Below are positions 28,605 to 37,480 of a stretch of DNA of 64,000 bases, one piece after another. The notes below the pieces were generated by a model that worked only from the letters and a program-made list of their open reading frames with translations, was not told the DNA's origin and ran no database searches. The stretch spans positions 496,001-560,000 of the forward strand of contig NZ_SLZK01000004.1 of assembly GCF_004341105.1 (NCBI RefSeq), read 5' to 3'. The position numbers and the translations under genes are program-made. The first letter of the stretch is position 1. Each line of letters starts with the position of its first letter. The stretch comes from Rhizobium sp. BK418 (lineage in GTDB: Bacteria; Pseudomonadota; Alphaproteobacteria; Rhizobiales; Rhizobiaceae).

Positions 28605-28630
28605 GACTGCGGGCGTTCGCGCCCGCAGTC
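28605..28630 (+). terminator. UUCG-capped hairpin between binding-protein and ATPase genes
   Basis: A perfect 11-base stem, GACTGCGGGCG/CGCCCGCAGTC, is closed by the extra-stable TTCG tetraloop, 18 bases after the stop codon. There is no T-run, so it more likely blocks 3' exonucleases and keeps binding-protein mRNA abundant than ends transcription. Confidence 0.75.
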
Positions 28631-28664
28631 TCGATCTCGACGCGACCGAATGGAGGCTGGATGC

Positions 28665-30203
28665 ATGATCCTTTCCGAACCGCTTCTGCGCCTGGAAGGC
28701 ATATCGAAACGTTATGGCGGCGCAATTGCGCTGAAGGAAGCCAATATCGCCGTGCGGCAGGGCGCAATCCACGCCGTGCTCGGCGAAAACGGCGCCGGCA
28801 AATCGACGCTCATCAAGATCATGGCCGGTGTGGTGGCGCCTGATGAGGGACGCATGCTGCTCGACGGCAATGAAGTTTCCTTTGTCTCGCCGGCTGCCGC
28901 CAATGCCGCCGGTATAGTCTGTGTTTTCCAGGAATTGTCACTCATTCCGGATCTTTCGGTGGCCGACAACATCGTCATCAGCAATCCGCCGCTGCGTTTT
29001 GGCATGATCGACCGCAAGAGGCAGCGCCAGATTGCCGAGGAAGCGCTTGCCCGCGCCGGTGCAGCCGATATTCATCCCTCGTCTCTCGTGAAGGATCTGC
29101 CGCTTTCGCGCCGCCAGATGGTGGAGATCGCCAAGGCGCTCGCCCGCAAGCCGCGGCTGATGATCCTGGATGAGGCGACCTCAGCCCTGACCCAATCCGA
29201 CGTCGAGAAGGTCTTCAACGTGCTGAAGCAGCTTCGGACCGAGGGCATGGCGCTGATCTATATTTCGCATCGCATGCATGAGATTGCAGAACTTGCCGAT
29301 GACTGCACGGTCTTTAGAAACGGCCGCAGCATCGAATCCTATCCCGCCGGCACCAAGTCGGATCAGCAGGTCGTGGAACTGATGATCGGCCGCGAATATA
29401 CCAACGTCTTTCCGCCCAAGCCGCTGCAGCCGAGGGCAGACGTACCGGTTCTGTCCTGCCGCGGCCTCTCTTGGGGGGATCGGCTCTCCGGGATCAATTT
29501 CGATGTGCGCCCCGGCGAGATCATCGGTTTCGGCGGGCTGGATGGACAGGGGCAGCGTGAACTGCTGCTGGCGCTGTTCGGCGTGCTGCGCGACCTCAAG
29601 GGCGAGGTGGCGATCGATGGCAAACCGATAAGGTTGAAGAGTCCTGGCGCGGCGAAATCTGGCGATATCTCCATGGCGCTGATTCCGGAAGATCGCAAGA
29701 CGGAAGGGCTCATGCTGCCGATGACCGTGCGTGAGAACCTATCGATCGCAGCGCTTCACCGCGTTTCGCGCCATGGCATCATCGACAGAGCTGCCGAGGG
29801 CCGAGAAATCGACGAACTGCTGAAGCTATTGGCGATCAAGGCGGCAACGATCGATATGCCTGTCGCCTTGCTATCGGGAGGCAACCAGCAGAAGGTGGTG
29901 ATCGCCAAATGGCTGATGAACCGGCCGCGCATCATCCTGCTCAATGATCCGACCCGGGGCATCGATGTCGGCACCAAGCAGGAAATCTACGCTCTGTTGC
30001 GCAAGCTCGCCGACGCCGGTGCAGCCATCATCTTTTATTCGACCGATTACGACGAATTGGTCGGCTGCTGCAACCGGGTGCTCGTCATGTATGATGGCAG
30101 CATCATCCGCATCCTCGAGGGAGACGAGATCACCGAGCGCGAACTGGTCAGCGCCGCCCTCAATATCGGCGCCGGCCAGGCGCAGCAAAGGATGACCCAA
30201 TGA
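28665..30203 (+). CDS. Sugar ABC transporter ATPase, RbsA type
   Basis: A 512-residue ATPase with two fused nucleotide-binding domains. The first has Walker A GENGAGKST and the second the LSGGNQQKVVIAKW signature and LLNDPTRGIDVG Walker B, as in CUT2 importers. In the first half the usual LSGG signature reads LPLSRRQMVEIAKAL, a common variant in this family. The ATG at 28665 was chosen because GGAGG lies 8 bases upstream; the earlier ATG at 28650 has none. The stop overlaps the next gene as ATGA. Confidence 0.93.
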   Translation: MILSEPLLRLEGISKRYGGAIALKEANIAVRQGAIHAVLGENGAGKSTLIKIMAGVVAPDEGRMLLDGNEVSFVSPAAANAAGIVCVFQELSLIPDLSVADNIVISNPPLRFGMIDRKRQRQIAEEALARAGAADIHPSSLVKDLPLSRRQMVEIAKALARKPRLMILDEATSALTQSDVEKVFNVLKQLRTEGMALIYISHRMHEIAELADDCTVFRNGRSIESYPAGTKSDQQVVELMIGREYTNVFPPKPLQPRADVPVLSCRGLSWGDRLSGINFDVRPGEIIGFGGLDGQGQRELLLALFGVLRDLKGEVAIDGKPIRLKSPGAAKSGDISMALIPEDRKTEGLMLPMTVRENLSIAALHRVSRHGIIDRAAEGREIDELLKLLAIKAATIDMPVALLSGGNQQKVVIAKWLMNRPRIILLNDPTRGIDVGTKQEIYALLRKLADAGAAIIFYSTDYDELVGCCNRVLVMYDGSIIRILEGDEITERELVSAALNIGAGQAQQRMTQ

Positions 30204-31195
30204 GCAAGCAGGCGACCGGCGAATGGCGCTACTGGTATGTTCAGCAGAAGGGAACGCTCTTTGCGGTGCTCCTCTTCGTCCTGATGTTCATCATCTATGT
30301 CTCGAACCATCCGGCGGGGTTTACACCCAATGTGGTGCAGACCGCAGCCAACAAGGCGACATTGCTTGCCTTTGTAGCGATGGCGCAGTGTTTCGTGATC
30401 ATCACCGCCGGTATCGACCTTTCGGTCGGCATGATCCTAATCCTTAGCAACTGCCTTGCTTCATGGCTCGTCGTCGGCACGCCGCTGCAGACCGCGCTCG
30501 GCGTTGTCGCCGTGCTCTCAACAGGCCTCGGCTGCGGTCTTCTCAATGGGCTGATCATCATCTTCGGTCGTCTGCAGCCGATCGTCACGACGATTGCGAC
30601 GAGTGCGGTTTTTTACGGACTGGCGCTGCTTTTGCGGCCGACACCCGGCGGCTCGGTCAATGAAGATCTCGCCGATGCCTTCACCTCGAAGCTTTTTGGC
30701 ACCGTCCCGGCAAGCCTTGTCGTACTCGTGCTTGTCATCTTAGTGATCTGGGTGCCGTTCAGCCGTTCTGTGTTCGGCCGCACCGCCTATGCCGTCGGGT
30801 CGGCAGAAAACGCTGCCTATATGTCGGCCATGCCGGTGAAGCGGGCAAAGCTTGCGGCTTACGCACTGGCTGGCCTGCTGTCGGCGATTGGCGGGCTATA
30901 CCTGACCTTCTTTTCCTATACGGGTGAGGCGGCTCTTGCGAGCGGCAACGCCTATACGCTCTATTCGATTGCGGCGGTAGTGCTTGGCGGCGTTTCCCTT
31001 GCCGGGGGTAAGGGAAGCGCCGTCGGCGCCGTTTTCGGGGCGCTGGCCTTCCGGACCATCGGCGATCTCCTGTTCGTCTTCGATCTCGACCCGCTCTGGC
31101 AACCGCTCTTCCAAGGTGTCGTGCTGATGCTGGCTGTCAGCATCGGCTGTATCGGCCTGTCGCGGGTTCGCAATCGTCTGGAGTGGTTCCAATGA
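30200..31195 (+). CDS. Sugar ABC transporter permease 1, RbsC type
   Basis: A 331-residue membrane protein of the CUT2 permease family with 8 to 10 hydrophobic segments. The family motif region ITAGIDLSVGMILILSNC is near residue 70 and the loop GRTAYAVGSAENAAYMSAM near 195. It is translationally coupled at both ends (ATGA overlaps). With the following gene it probably forms a heterodimeric channel. Confidence 0.93.
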   Translation: MSKQATGEWRYWYVQQKGTLFAVLLFVLMFIIYVSNHPAGFTPNVVQTAANKATLLAFVAMAQCFVIITAGIDLSVGMILILSNCLASWLVVGTPLQTALGVVAVLSTGLGCGLLNGLIIIFGRLQPIVTTIATSAVFYGLALLLRPTPGGSVNEDLADAFTSKLFGTVPASLVVLVLVILVIWVPFSRSVFGRTAYAVGSAENAAYMSAMPVKRAKLAAYALAGLLSAIGGLYLTFFSYTGEAALASGNAYTLYSIAAVVLGGVSLAGGKGSAVGAVFGALAFRTIGDLLFVFDLDPLWQPLFQGVVLMLAVSIGCIGLSRVRNRLEWFQ

Positions 31196-32175
31196 GTGAG
31201 GGCGCTTCCACAATGCGGCATATTCCTGTGCCCGCCCGTCTGCGCGGGGTCGATCCGGCGGTGGCGATCGCCTTTGGCTGCATCATTCTGCTGCTTCTCG
31301 GCGGTTCGCTCTATTCCTCCAATTTCCTGTCGCTGGATTATCTGCTGCAGCAGCTGAAGGTGGCCTCCTTTCTCGGCGTCATCGCAACCGGCATGATGGC
31401 GGTCATCCTGCTTGGGCAGATTGATCTGTCGGTACCCTGGGTGGTGACGACAGGGGCGATGATGGCCTGTGCTGCCACCGCCTACGGGGCGACTGGTGCC
31501 ATTCTGGCAATCCCTTTCGGCATTCTCTGCGGCGCTGCGATCGGGCTCGTCAACGGTGTCGCGGTTGCTTATCTCCGCATTCCCTCGATGATCATCACCC
31601 TTGCCACCAATGCTGTCGCTCAGGGCTTGATGGTCGTTTACACGGGCGGCTTCTCGCCCCAGGATTCGGCCTCTGCCGCCATGCGCTTCCTGGCGACCGG
31701 CTACGCCATTCCGGGGCTTCCGAATGGCGTTCTGGTGTGGCTCGCCGTCGGCTTGCTTGCCGTCTTCCTCTTGACGCGCACGACCTTCGGTCGGGCGCTC
31801 TATGCGATCGGCAACCGCGAACGCGCCGCCTATATGTCCGGCATCAACACGCGTCGGATCACCTTGCTGGCCTTTGTCATCTCGGGTGGGCTCAGCGCTC
31901 TCGGAGGCGTACTCCTTGCCGGCTACGCCTCGAAAGCGTCCCAATCCATGGGCGATGCTTACCTGTTACCGTCGATTGCTGCTGTGGTGCTCGGCGGCAC
32001 GCACGTGCTGGGCGGCAAGGGCTCCTATCTTGGAACCGTGGCCGGCGTCATCCTGATTACCTTGCTGCAGTCCATTCTGTCTGTCATGCAGATTGAAGAG
32101 GCCGGCCGCCAGCTCATCTATGGCGCTGTCATCATCGGCATGCTGCTGCTCTACGGGCGCCAGAAGGTGATGTAA
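31192..32175 (+). CDS. Sugar ABC transporter permease 2, RbsC type
   Basis: A 327-residue CUT2 permease, the partner of the preceding one. It shows LLGQIDLSVPWVVTTGAMM and GRALYAIGNRERAAYMSGI at the same relative places. The ATG at 31192 overlaps the previous TGA; an ATG 9 bases earlier is less likely. It is the last gene of the operon and converges on a secreted hydrolase gene. Confidence 0.93.
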   Translation: MSEGASTMRHIPVPARLRGVDPAVAIAFGCIILLLLGGSLYSSNFLSLDYLLQQLKVASFLGVIATGMMAVILLGQIDLSVPWVVTTGAMMACAATAYGATGAILAIPFGILCGAAIGLVNGVAVAYLRIPSMIITLATNAVAQGLMVVYTGGFSPQDSASAAMRFLATGYAIPGLPNGVLVWLAVGLLAVFLLTRTTFGRALYAIGNRERAAYMSGINTRRITLLAFVISGGLSALGGVLLAGYASKASQSMGDAYLLPSIAAVVLGGTHVLGGKGSYLGTVAGVILITLLQSILSVMQIEEAGRQLIYGAVIIGMLLLYGRQKVM

Positions 32176-32227
32176 CAAAACTCAGCGTTTCGCCTCGTCA
32201 AGGCGATGACCGTGTGTTCATAGACAC

Positions 32228-32253
32228 GGAGCCGGCGGAAATCCACCGGCTCC
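32228..32253. terminator. Hairpin between convergent genes
   Basis: GGAGCCGG and CCGGCTCC pair around a 10-base loop, in the 98 bases between the permease stop and the hydrolase stop. No long T-run is present on either strand; it may serve both genes as a weak bidirectional terminator. Confidence 0.5.
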
Positions 32254-32273
32254 GGCTGCCGCCAGCGACCTGC

Positions 32274-33032
32274 TTATTTGCCTGCTTCCCTGGCCGCCTT
32301 TTCGATTACATCCGCGACCTTTTCCGGCTGAGACGCGAAGACTGCATGACTGCCTTTGATCTCGGTGACATTGCTTCCGGCGCGCTTTGCCATATCCCTC
32401 TCTAGATCGGGATTGATCGAGCGATCTTCCGTGGCAACGATCGTCCAGCTCCTTTTGGTCTTCCAGGCCGGATCGTTCACCTTTGCGGAAAATGCTTCCT
32501 TCGAGGCAAAGACCTGCGACTTTGCCAGGAACGCGGCCTCGTCCTTCGGCAGGTCGGCGGCAAAATCGTTGGCGAAGGCGGCTGGGTCGAGATAGAGGTA
32601 CTTGCCGTCCTTCGTCTCGCGAATGTTCATGCCACCGGCAGGCTTCGAGCTGGCGAGGCTGATAAGGCTTTCGCCCTTGTCCGGCTGGAAGGCCGCTACA
32701 TAGACGAGGCCCGCGACATTAGAGCTGTTGCCGGCTTCGCTGATCACCATTCCGCCATAGCTGTGGCCGACAAGCAGGGTCGGGCCGTCCTCCAGATCCA
32801 ACACCCGATTGGTCGCCGCGACATCATCGGCAAGCGATGTGATCGGCTCCTGGACAATCGTGACGTTGAAGCCGCGCCGTTCGAGGATTTCGGTTGCCTG
32901 ACGCCAGCCGGAACCGTCGGCGAGCGCGCCGTGGACGATGACGATGTTTTTCACCTCGGCTGCCTGGGCCGCGAAGGCGATGACACTGGTGGCGAAAGCA
33001 AGCGCGAGAGTGGAAAGATAGCTGCGTTTCAT
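32274..33032 (-). CDS. Secreted alpha/beta hydrolase, EstC type
   Basis: A 252-residue protein from the ATG at 33032, preceded by AGGAGC. The first ~25 residues form a signal peptide (MKRSYLSTLALAFATSVIA, cleavage near AQA-AE). The mature enzyme has the oxyanion motif VHGALADGSGW, the nucleophile elbow GHSYGG, and a C-terminal GSHAVF histidine. These are typical of small esterases/hydroxynitrile-lyase relatives. The in-frame extension to 33110 lacks a ribosome site and would mask the signal peptide. It probably acts in the periplasm; the substrate is unknown. Confidence 0.88.
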   Translation of the reverse strand: MKRSYLSTLALAFATSVIAFAAQAAEVKNIVIVHGALADGSGWRQATEILERRGFNVTIVQEPITSLADDVAATNRVLDLEDGPTLLVGHSYGGMVISEAGNSSNVAGLVYVAAFQPDKGESLISLASSKPAGGMNIRETKDGKYLYLDPAAFANDFAADLPKDEAAFLAKSQVFASKEAFSAKVNDPAWKTKRSWTIVATEDRSINPDLERDMAKRAGSNVTEIKGSHAVFASQPEKVADVIEKAAREAGK

Positions 33033-33078
33033 GGTGTTTGCTCCTGTCGTTTGAGGTTGGGATGGGAGGGTAATTGGT

Positions 33079-34857
33079 TCAGCCGAAGGTGAAGGCATAG
33101 GCCTGGACACCGGGGTCGAGGAAGCGGATCTCGAAGTCGCGCGCTTTCACCTCGCCGGACTGGCGTACCAGCTGATAGAGTTTCGTCGAGGTCACGGCGC
33201 CGTTTCCATCGGCATCGATATCGCTGCCATGATCGGCGCCTGGCGCCTTGCCGTCGATTGTCACTTGGAAGCGGACGGGCTTGCCGTCAGTGTCAGGTCC
33301 GAGGACGAGATGCAGGTCGCGGGCGCTGAAGCGGTAGGCAATGCCACCGCCTGCCTGATCGAGCGTGGCCTCTTCGGCACCGACGGTCCACTTGCCTGAC
33401 AGACCCCACTGATTGAGACTCGGCTGCTTGATCGAATAATCGCTGGGGGCATCGGCGCGCATGCTTTCGTTGGATGCAAAGCTGGTGGCCTGCTGATAAC
33501 CGATATAGGTTTCGCCCGAGCGGATATGCTTCAGGTCCGGGCTTGCTTCTGCGCCCGTCGCATCCGGTGTGACCGGCGCGCTCTCGGCCATTTCGCTGCC
33601 GGCTTCGCGCAGCAGGTCCTGGATCGCTTGTTCGGTCTGGCGGTAGTTGCCTTCGCCGAAGTGGTGTTCACGGATCTGGCCTTTGGCGTCGATCAGGTAA
33701 TGGGCTGGCCAGTAGCTGTTATCGAAGGCACGCCAGATCTTGTAGTCGTTGTCGATGGCGACCGGATAGCCGATCTTGAAATCGCCAATCGCTTTTTTGA
33801 CATTGTCGACCTTCTTTTCGAAGGCGAATTCCGGGGCGTGTACGCCGATCACCACCAGGCCCTGGTCTTTGTACTTTTCGGCCCAGGCGCGGACGTAGGG
33901 AATGGTGCGGATGCAGTTGATGCAGGAATAAGTCCAGAAATCGACGAGCACCACCTTGCCGCGCAGCTGTTCCATCGTCAACGGCTGCGAGTTCAGCCAT
34001 TCGACAGCGCCATCGAGCGACGGGGCAGGCCCTTCGACGGGCAGGTCGCTGTGGAAAGGCTTATTGGCATCGGCAAGGCCAATCATCTTGTCGTTGCTTG
34101 CGACTTCAGACGGCGCGCTGCCGCTCGGCCGCACGTTCAGCCTGTCGAGCGCGGCTTGTTCGAAGGAAGCGGTGCTGGCATAGGAAAGCTGCGAGAGCAG
34201 GCCGGTGTCGAGGCCGAGCGTGATAACGGTGACGCCCGCAAGCACGGCAGCTCCAAGCCCCTGGCGAATGCGCTCGCTGACGCCGAGCGACTTCTTCATG
34301 CCGGCAAAAATCTTCCCGCCAACAGAAAGCGCAATGGCCAGTGAAGTGGCCGCACCCGCAGCGTAGGCAAGCAACAGGAATGTCGTCTGCAGATTGGCGC
34401 CTTGGAGGGCGGCACCTGTCAACACCAAACCGAGGATCGGCCCGGCGCAGGGCGCCCAGAGCAGGCCGGTTGCGACGCCGAGGATGAGCGCGCTTGCCGC
34501 CGTCGGTGCGGATCCGGCCTTGCCGGAAGCGTTCAGCAGCCGATTGCCGAAATCGACGACCGGCTGAGTGATGAAGCTTGCGATGCGCGGCGAAATCAGG
34601 CTGGCGCCGAAGACGGCAAGCAAAGTCAGTGCGGCAAGGCGACCATATTCATTGGCGTTGATCGCCCAGCTTCCGCCGACGGCGGCAAGCGTCGCAACAA
34701 GCGCGAAAGTGGCAGCCATGCCGATCAGCATCGGCAGCGTGCTGCGCACGAAGGGCTGTCCGGCACGCGCGAAGACGAAGGGCAGAATGGGGAGGATGCA
34801 GGGGCTGACTATGGTCAGCGCCCCTCCGAGATAGGCAATGATAAGAAGGGTCATCAT
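33079..34857 (-). CDS. dipZ: Thiol-disulfide transfer protein DipZ (CcdA-thioredoxin fusion)
   Basis: A 592-residue membrane protein. Residues ~1-230 form a CcdA-like domain with two half-repeats, each carrying a proline-cysteine pair in a membrane helix (VSPCILPILPF and WAPCAGPILG). Residues ~270-410 form a TlpA/AhpC-type thioredoxin domain with the CINC active site near residue 311 (FWTYSCINCIRT). A C-terminal ~170-residue domain is typical of DipZ. It passes reducing electrons from cytoplasmic thioredoxin to extracytoplasmic targets. It lies 46 bases upstream of the secreted hydrolase and could share its transcript. Confidence 0.9.
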   Translation of the reverse strand: MMTLLIIAYLGGALTIVSPCILPILPFVFARAGQPFVRSTLPMLIGMAATFALVATLAAVGGSWAINANEYGRLAALTLLAVFGASLISPRIASFITQPVVDFGNRLLNASGKAGSAPTAASALILGVATGLLWAPCAGPILGLVLTGAALQGANLQTTFLLLAYAAGAATSLAIALSVGGKIFAGMKKSLGVSERIRQGLGAAVLAGVTVITLGLDTGLLSQLSYASTASFEQAALDRLNVRPSGSAPSEVASNDKMIGLADANKPFHSDLPVEGPAPSLDGAVEWLNSQPLTMEQLRGKVVLVDFWTYSCINCIRTIPYVRAWAEKYKDQGLVVIGVHAPEFAFEKKVDNVKKAIGDFKIGYPVAIDNDYKIWRAFDNSYWPAHYLIDAKGQIREHHFGEGNYRQTEQAIQDLLREAGSEMAESAPVTPDATGAEASPDLKHIRSGETYIGYQQATSFASNESMRADAPSDYSIKQPSLNQWGLSGKWTVGAEEATLDQAGGGIAYRFSARDLHLVLGPDTDGKPVRFQVTIDGKAPGADHGSDIDADGNGAVTSTKLYQLVRQSGEVKARDFEIRFLDPGVQAYAFTFG

Positions 34858-35084
34858 CGTTTCCTTGAAACCGGGTGATCGGGCTGGACGGCGATGCCGG
34901 CTCGACCAGCAACGGGGGCCAATCTGGTCGAAGCGATGTATCTCGGATGTGTCCGGTTCTGTGGCAATATGTACCGAAGTGTAGGAGGCGCACGGATCAT
35001 GGCTGCGCTATCTTTCCTCCATAACTGCCATATCGCCGGGATATTGCCGGCAGAGACGGTCGGCCTAGCATGGAGGATGCGAAG

Positions 35085-35453
35085 ATGGTCAAAGCGGAAG
35101 CCATAAAGCTGAAGCGCGCCTATGCGGCCAGGGCTGCTGCGGATGGCGCCAGATTGCTGGTCGATCGCATCTGGCCGCGCGGCCTCAGCAACAAGCGCGC
35201 TGCACTCGATGCCTGGATGAAGGATGTGGCTCCAAGTGCAGAGCTCCGCCACTGGTTCAATCATCAACCGGATCGCTGGGAGGAGTTCCGAACGCGCTAC
35301 ACGGACGAGCTTCGACATAAAGAGGAGGAGGTGAAGCTTGTGGCGGATTTTGTGAAGAGGGGCACTGTCACCCTGCTTTATGCCGCCCGCGACGACGAGC
35401 ACAACAATGCCGTCGTGCTTCGTGATTTCCTCATGCACCGCAAGTCCGATTGA
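35085..35453 (+). CDS. DUF488 family protein
   Basis: A 122-residue cytosolic protein. It carries the DUF488 hallmark RLLVDRIWPRGLS near residue 25, the segment APSAELRHWFNHQPDRW, and a C-terminal TLLYAARDDEHNNAVVL. GGAGG lies 8 bases before the chosen ATG at 35085; an ATG 15 bases earlier lies on top of that site. The family is widespread and has no established function. It is transcribed away from dipZ. Confidence 0.88.
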   Translation: MVKAEAIKLKRAYAARAAADGARLLVDRIWPRGLSNKRAALDAWMKDVAPSAELRHWFNHQPDRWEEFRTRYTDELRHKEEEVKLVADFVKRGTVTLLYAARDDEHNNAVVLRDFLMHRKSD

Positions 35454-35590
35454 GGCGGCGGCGAATTGTATCAGAACGTATCCAGGGCGCCGGCTGCTAC
35501 ATCCGCATGCAATAGAAGCGGATGCCCGAAACATCGGGGATACATGCCGGCTGTTTTCTCCCTGCCATCAACTCGAAATGGAGAGAGCCA

Positions 35591-36625
35591 ATGTCCAGTG
35601 AAATCAATTTTCAGCGTCGTCGTTTCCTCGGTGTCGCAGCCATGACCATGGCTGCGGTCGAATTCGGCCTGACGAGCGCCGCACGCGGTCAGTCGCAGGT
35701 CGCTGCCGTCAAGGCGGGTTCGCATATATCCTTCGCGCCGCTGAAGCAGATCAAGGCCGGCGTTCTGAATGTCGGCTATGCGGAAGCCGGCCCTGCCAAT
35801 GGCCCGGTCGTGCTGCTTCTCCACGGCTGGCCTTACGATATCTACAGCTTCGTCGATGTGGCGCCTGTGCTTGCCGACGCTGGTTACCGCGTATTGATCC
35901 CCTATCTGCGCGGCTATGGTACAACCGAATTCCTCTCCGCCGATACACCGCGCAATGGCCAGCAGGCTGCTATCGCTTCCGATATCATCGCCTTCATGGA
36001 CGCACTTGCTATCGAGCGCGCCGTCATCGGCGGTTACGATTGGGGTGGCCGGACCGCAGATATCCTGGCCGCCCTATGGCCGGAGCGCTGCAAGGCGCTC
36101 GTCTCCGTCAGCGGTTATCTGATCGGCAGCCAGGAAGCCAACAAGAAGCCGTTGCCACCGCAGGCCGAGCTTTCCTGGTGGTACCAGTTCTATTTCGCCA
36201 CCGAGCGCGGCCGCGAGGGCTATGAGGCTAACCGCCATGATTTCGCAAAGCTGATCTGGAAGCTTGCCTCGCCGCAGTGGAACTTCGACGACGCGACATT
36301 TGATCGCTCGGCCAAGGCTTTCGAAAACCCTGACCATGTGGCCATCACCATCCACAATTATCGCTGGCGTCTCGGCATTGTGGACGGTGAGCGGAAATAT
36401 GACGATCTCGAAAAGAAGCTAGCTGCCTTCCCTGTTATCACCGTGCCGACCATCACCATGGAAGGCGATGCCAATGGCGCACCACATCCGGAACCTTCGG
36501 CCTATGCCAAGAAATTCACCGGCAGGTATGAGCATCGCACCATATCAGGCGGCATCGGCCACAACCTGCCGCAAGAAGCACCGCAAGCCTTTGCCCAGGC
36601 CATTCTGGATGTCGATCGCTTCTGA
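35591..36625 (+). CDS. Tat-exported alpha/beta hydrolase, epoxide hydrolase-like
   Basis: A 344-residue protein. The N-terminus holds a twin-arginine signal (QRRRFLGVAAMTMA), so it is exported folded. The hydrolase core shows LLHGWPYDIYSF and the nucleophile elbow GGYDWGG, whose central aspartate is the nucleophile of epoxide hydrolases and haloalkane dehalogenases. A catalytic histidine lies in GHNLPQEAP near the end. The ATG at 35591 follows GGAGAGAGCC; the frame upstream to 35522 has no signal-like features. Substrate unknown. Confidence 0.88.
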   Translation: MSSEINFQRRRFLGVAAMTMAAVEFGLTSAARGQSQVAAVKAGSHISFAPLKQIKAGVLNVGYAEAGPANGPVVLLLHGWPYDIYSFVDVAPVLADAGYRVLIPYLRGYGTTEFLSADTPRNGQQAAIASDIIAFMDALAIERAVIGGYDWGGRTADILAALWPERCKALVSVSGYLIGSQEANKKPLPPQAELSWWYQFYFATERGREGYEANRHDFAKLIWKLASPQWNFDDATFDRSAKAFENPDHVAITIHNYRWRLGIVDGERKYDDLEKKLAAFPVITVPTITMEGDANGAPHPEPSAYAKKFTGRYEHRTISGGIGHNLPQEAPQAFAQAILDVDRF

Positions 36626-36635
36626 CATCTGTCGG

Positions 36636-36671
36636 GGCTGCCGCGAACGGAATTCCTGTTTCGCGGCAGCC
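36636..36671 (+). terminator. Terminator hairpin after the Tat hydrolase
   Basis: A perfect 12-base stem, GGCTGCCGCGAA/TTCGCGGCAGCC, begins 11 bases after the stop codon. The T-run is weak (GATTC), but the stability and position support a terminator that separates this gene from the two-component system. Confidence 0.7.
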
Positions 36672-36739
36672 GATTCAGAGTCAAAAGGGAGTAGCGAATC
36701 TGTTTGCGCCCGATTGATAGAGGATCCGAAAGTCTAAAG

Positions 36740-37480
36740 ATGGAGCATGTCGACCATATTCTGATCGTCGATGACGACCGTGAAATCCGAGAGCTGGTTT
36801 CAAGCTATCTGAAGAAGAACGGACTTCGCACGAGCGTTGCTGCCGATGGCCGCCAGATGCGCAGCTTTCTCGAGGCGAATACGGTCGACCTCATTGTGCT
36901 CGATGTCATGATGCCCGGCGATGACGGGCTCGTGCTCTGCCGCGAGTTGCGCGCCGGAAAACACAAGGCGACGCCGATCCTGATGCTGACCGCCCGCAGC
37001 GACGAGATGGATCGTATCATTGGGCTCGAAATGGGTGCAGATGATTATCTGCCGAAGCCTTTTGCCGCGCGTGAACTTCTGGCCCGCATCAAAGCCGTCT
37101 TGCGGCGTACCCGCGCCTTGCCGCCGAACCTGCAGATCTCTGAGGCGGGTCAATGGCTGCGCTTCGGCGATTGGCGCCTCGATACGGTCGGCAGGCACCT
37201 CCTCGACAAACAGGGAACGGAGATCGCGCTGAGCGGTGCCGAATACCGGCTTCTGCGCGTCTTTATCGATCATCCGCAACGCGTGCTCAACCGCGATCAG
37301 CTTCTCAATCTCACACAAGGCCGCGATGCGGAGCTCTTCGACCGTTCGATCGATCTCCTCGTCAGCCGTGTGCGCCAGCGGCTGGGGGATGACGCCCGCG
37401 AGCCGACCTATATCAAGACTGTGCGCAGTGAAGGTTACGTCTTTTCCGTTCCGGTGGAGATCGAAGAGGCGAGGTCATGA
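36740..37480 (+). CDS. OmpR-family response regulator
   Basis: A 246-residue regulator from the ATG at 36740. The receiver domain has the acidic pair at D11-D12, the phosphorylated aspartate at D55 (LIVLDVMMPGDDG) and the later KPF motif. The C-terminal ~100 residues form the winged-helix DNA-binding domain (LSGAEYRLLRVFIDHPQRVLNR). The ribosome site is weak. Its stop overlaps the start of the kinase gene, so the pair is co-expressed. The signal is unknown; the gene neighbourhood suggests envelope or oxidative stress. Confidence 0.93.
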   Translation: MEHVDHILIVDDDREIRELVSSYLKKNGLRTSVAADGRQMRSFLEANTVDLIVLDVMMPGDDGLVLCRELRAGKHKATPILMLTARSDEMDRIIGLEMGADDYLPKPFAARELLARIKAVLRRTRALPPNLQISEAGQWLRFGDWRLDTVGRHLLDKQGTEIALSGAEYRLLRVFIDHPQRVLNRDQLLNLTQGRDAELFDRSIDLLVSRVRQRLGDDAREPTYIKTVRSEGYVFSVPVEIEEARS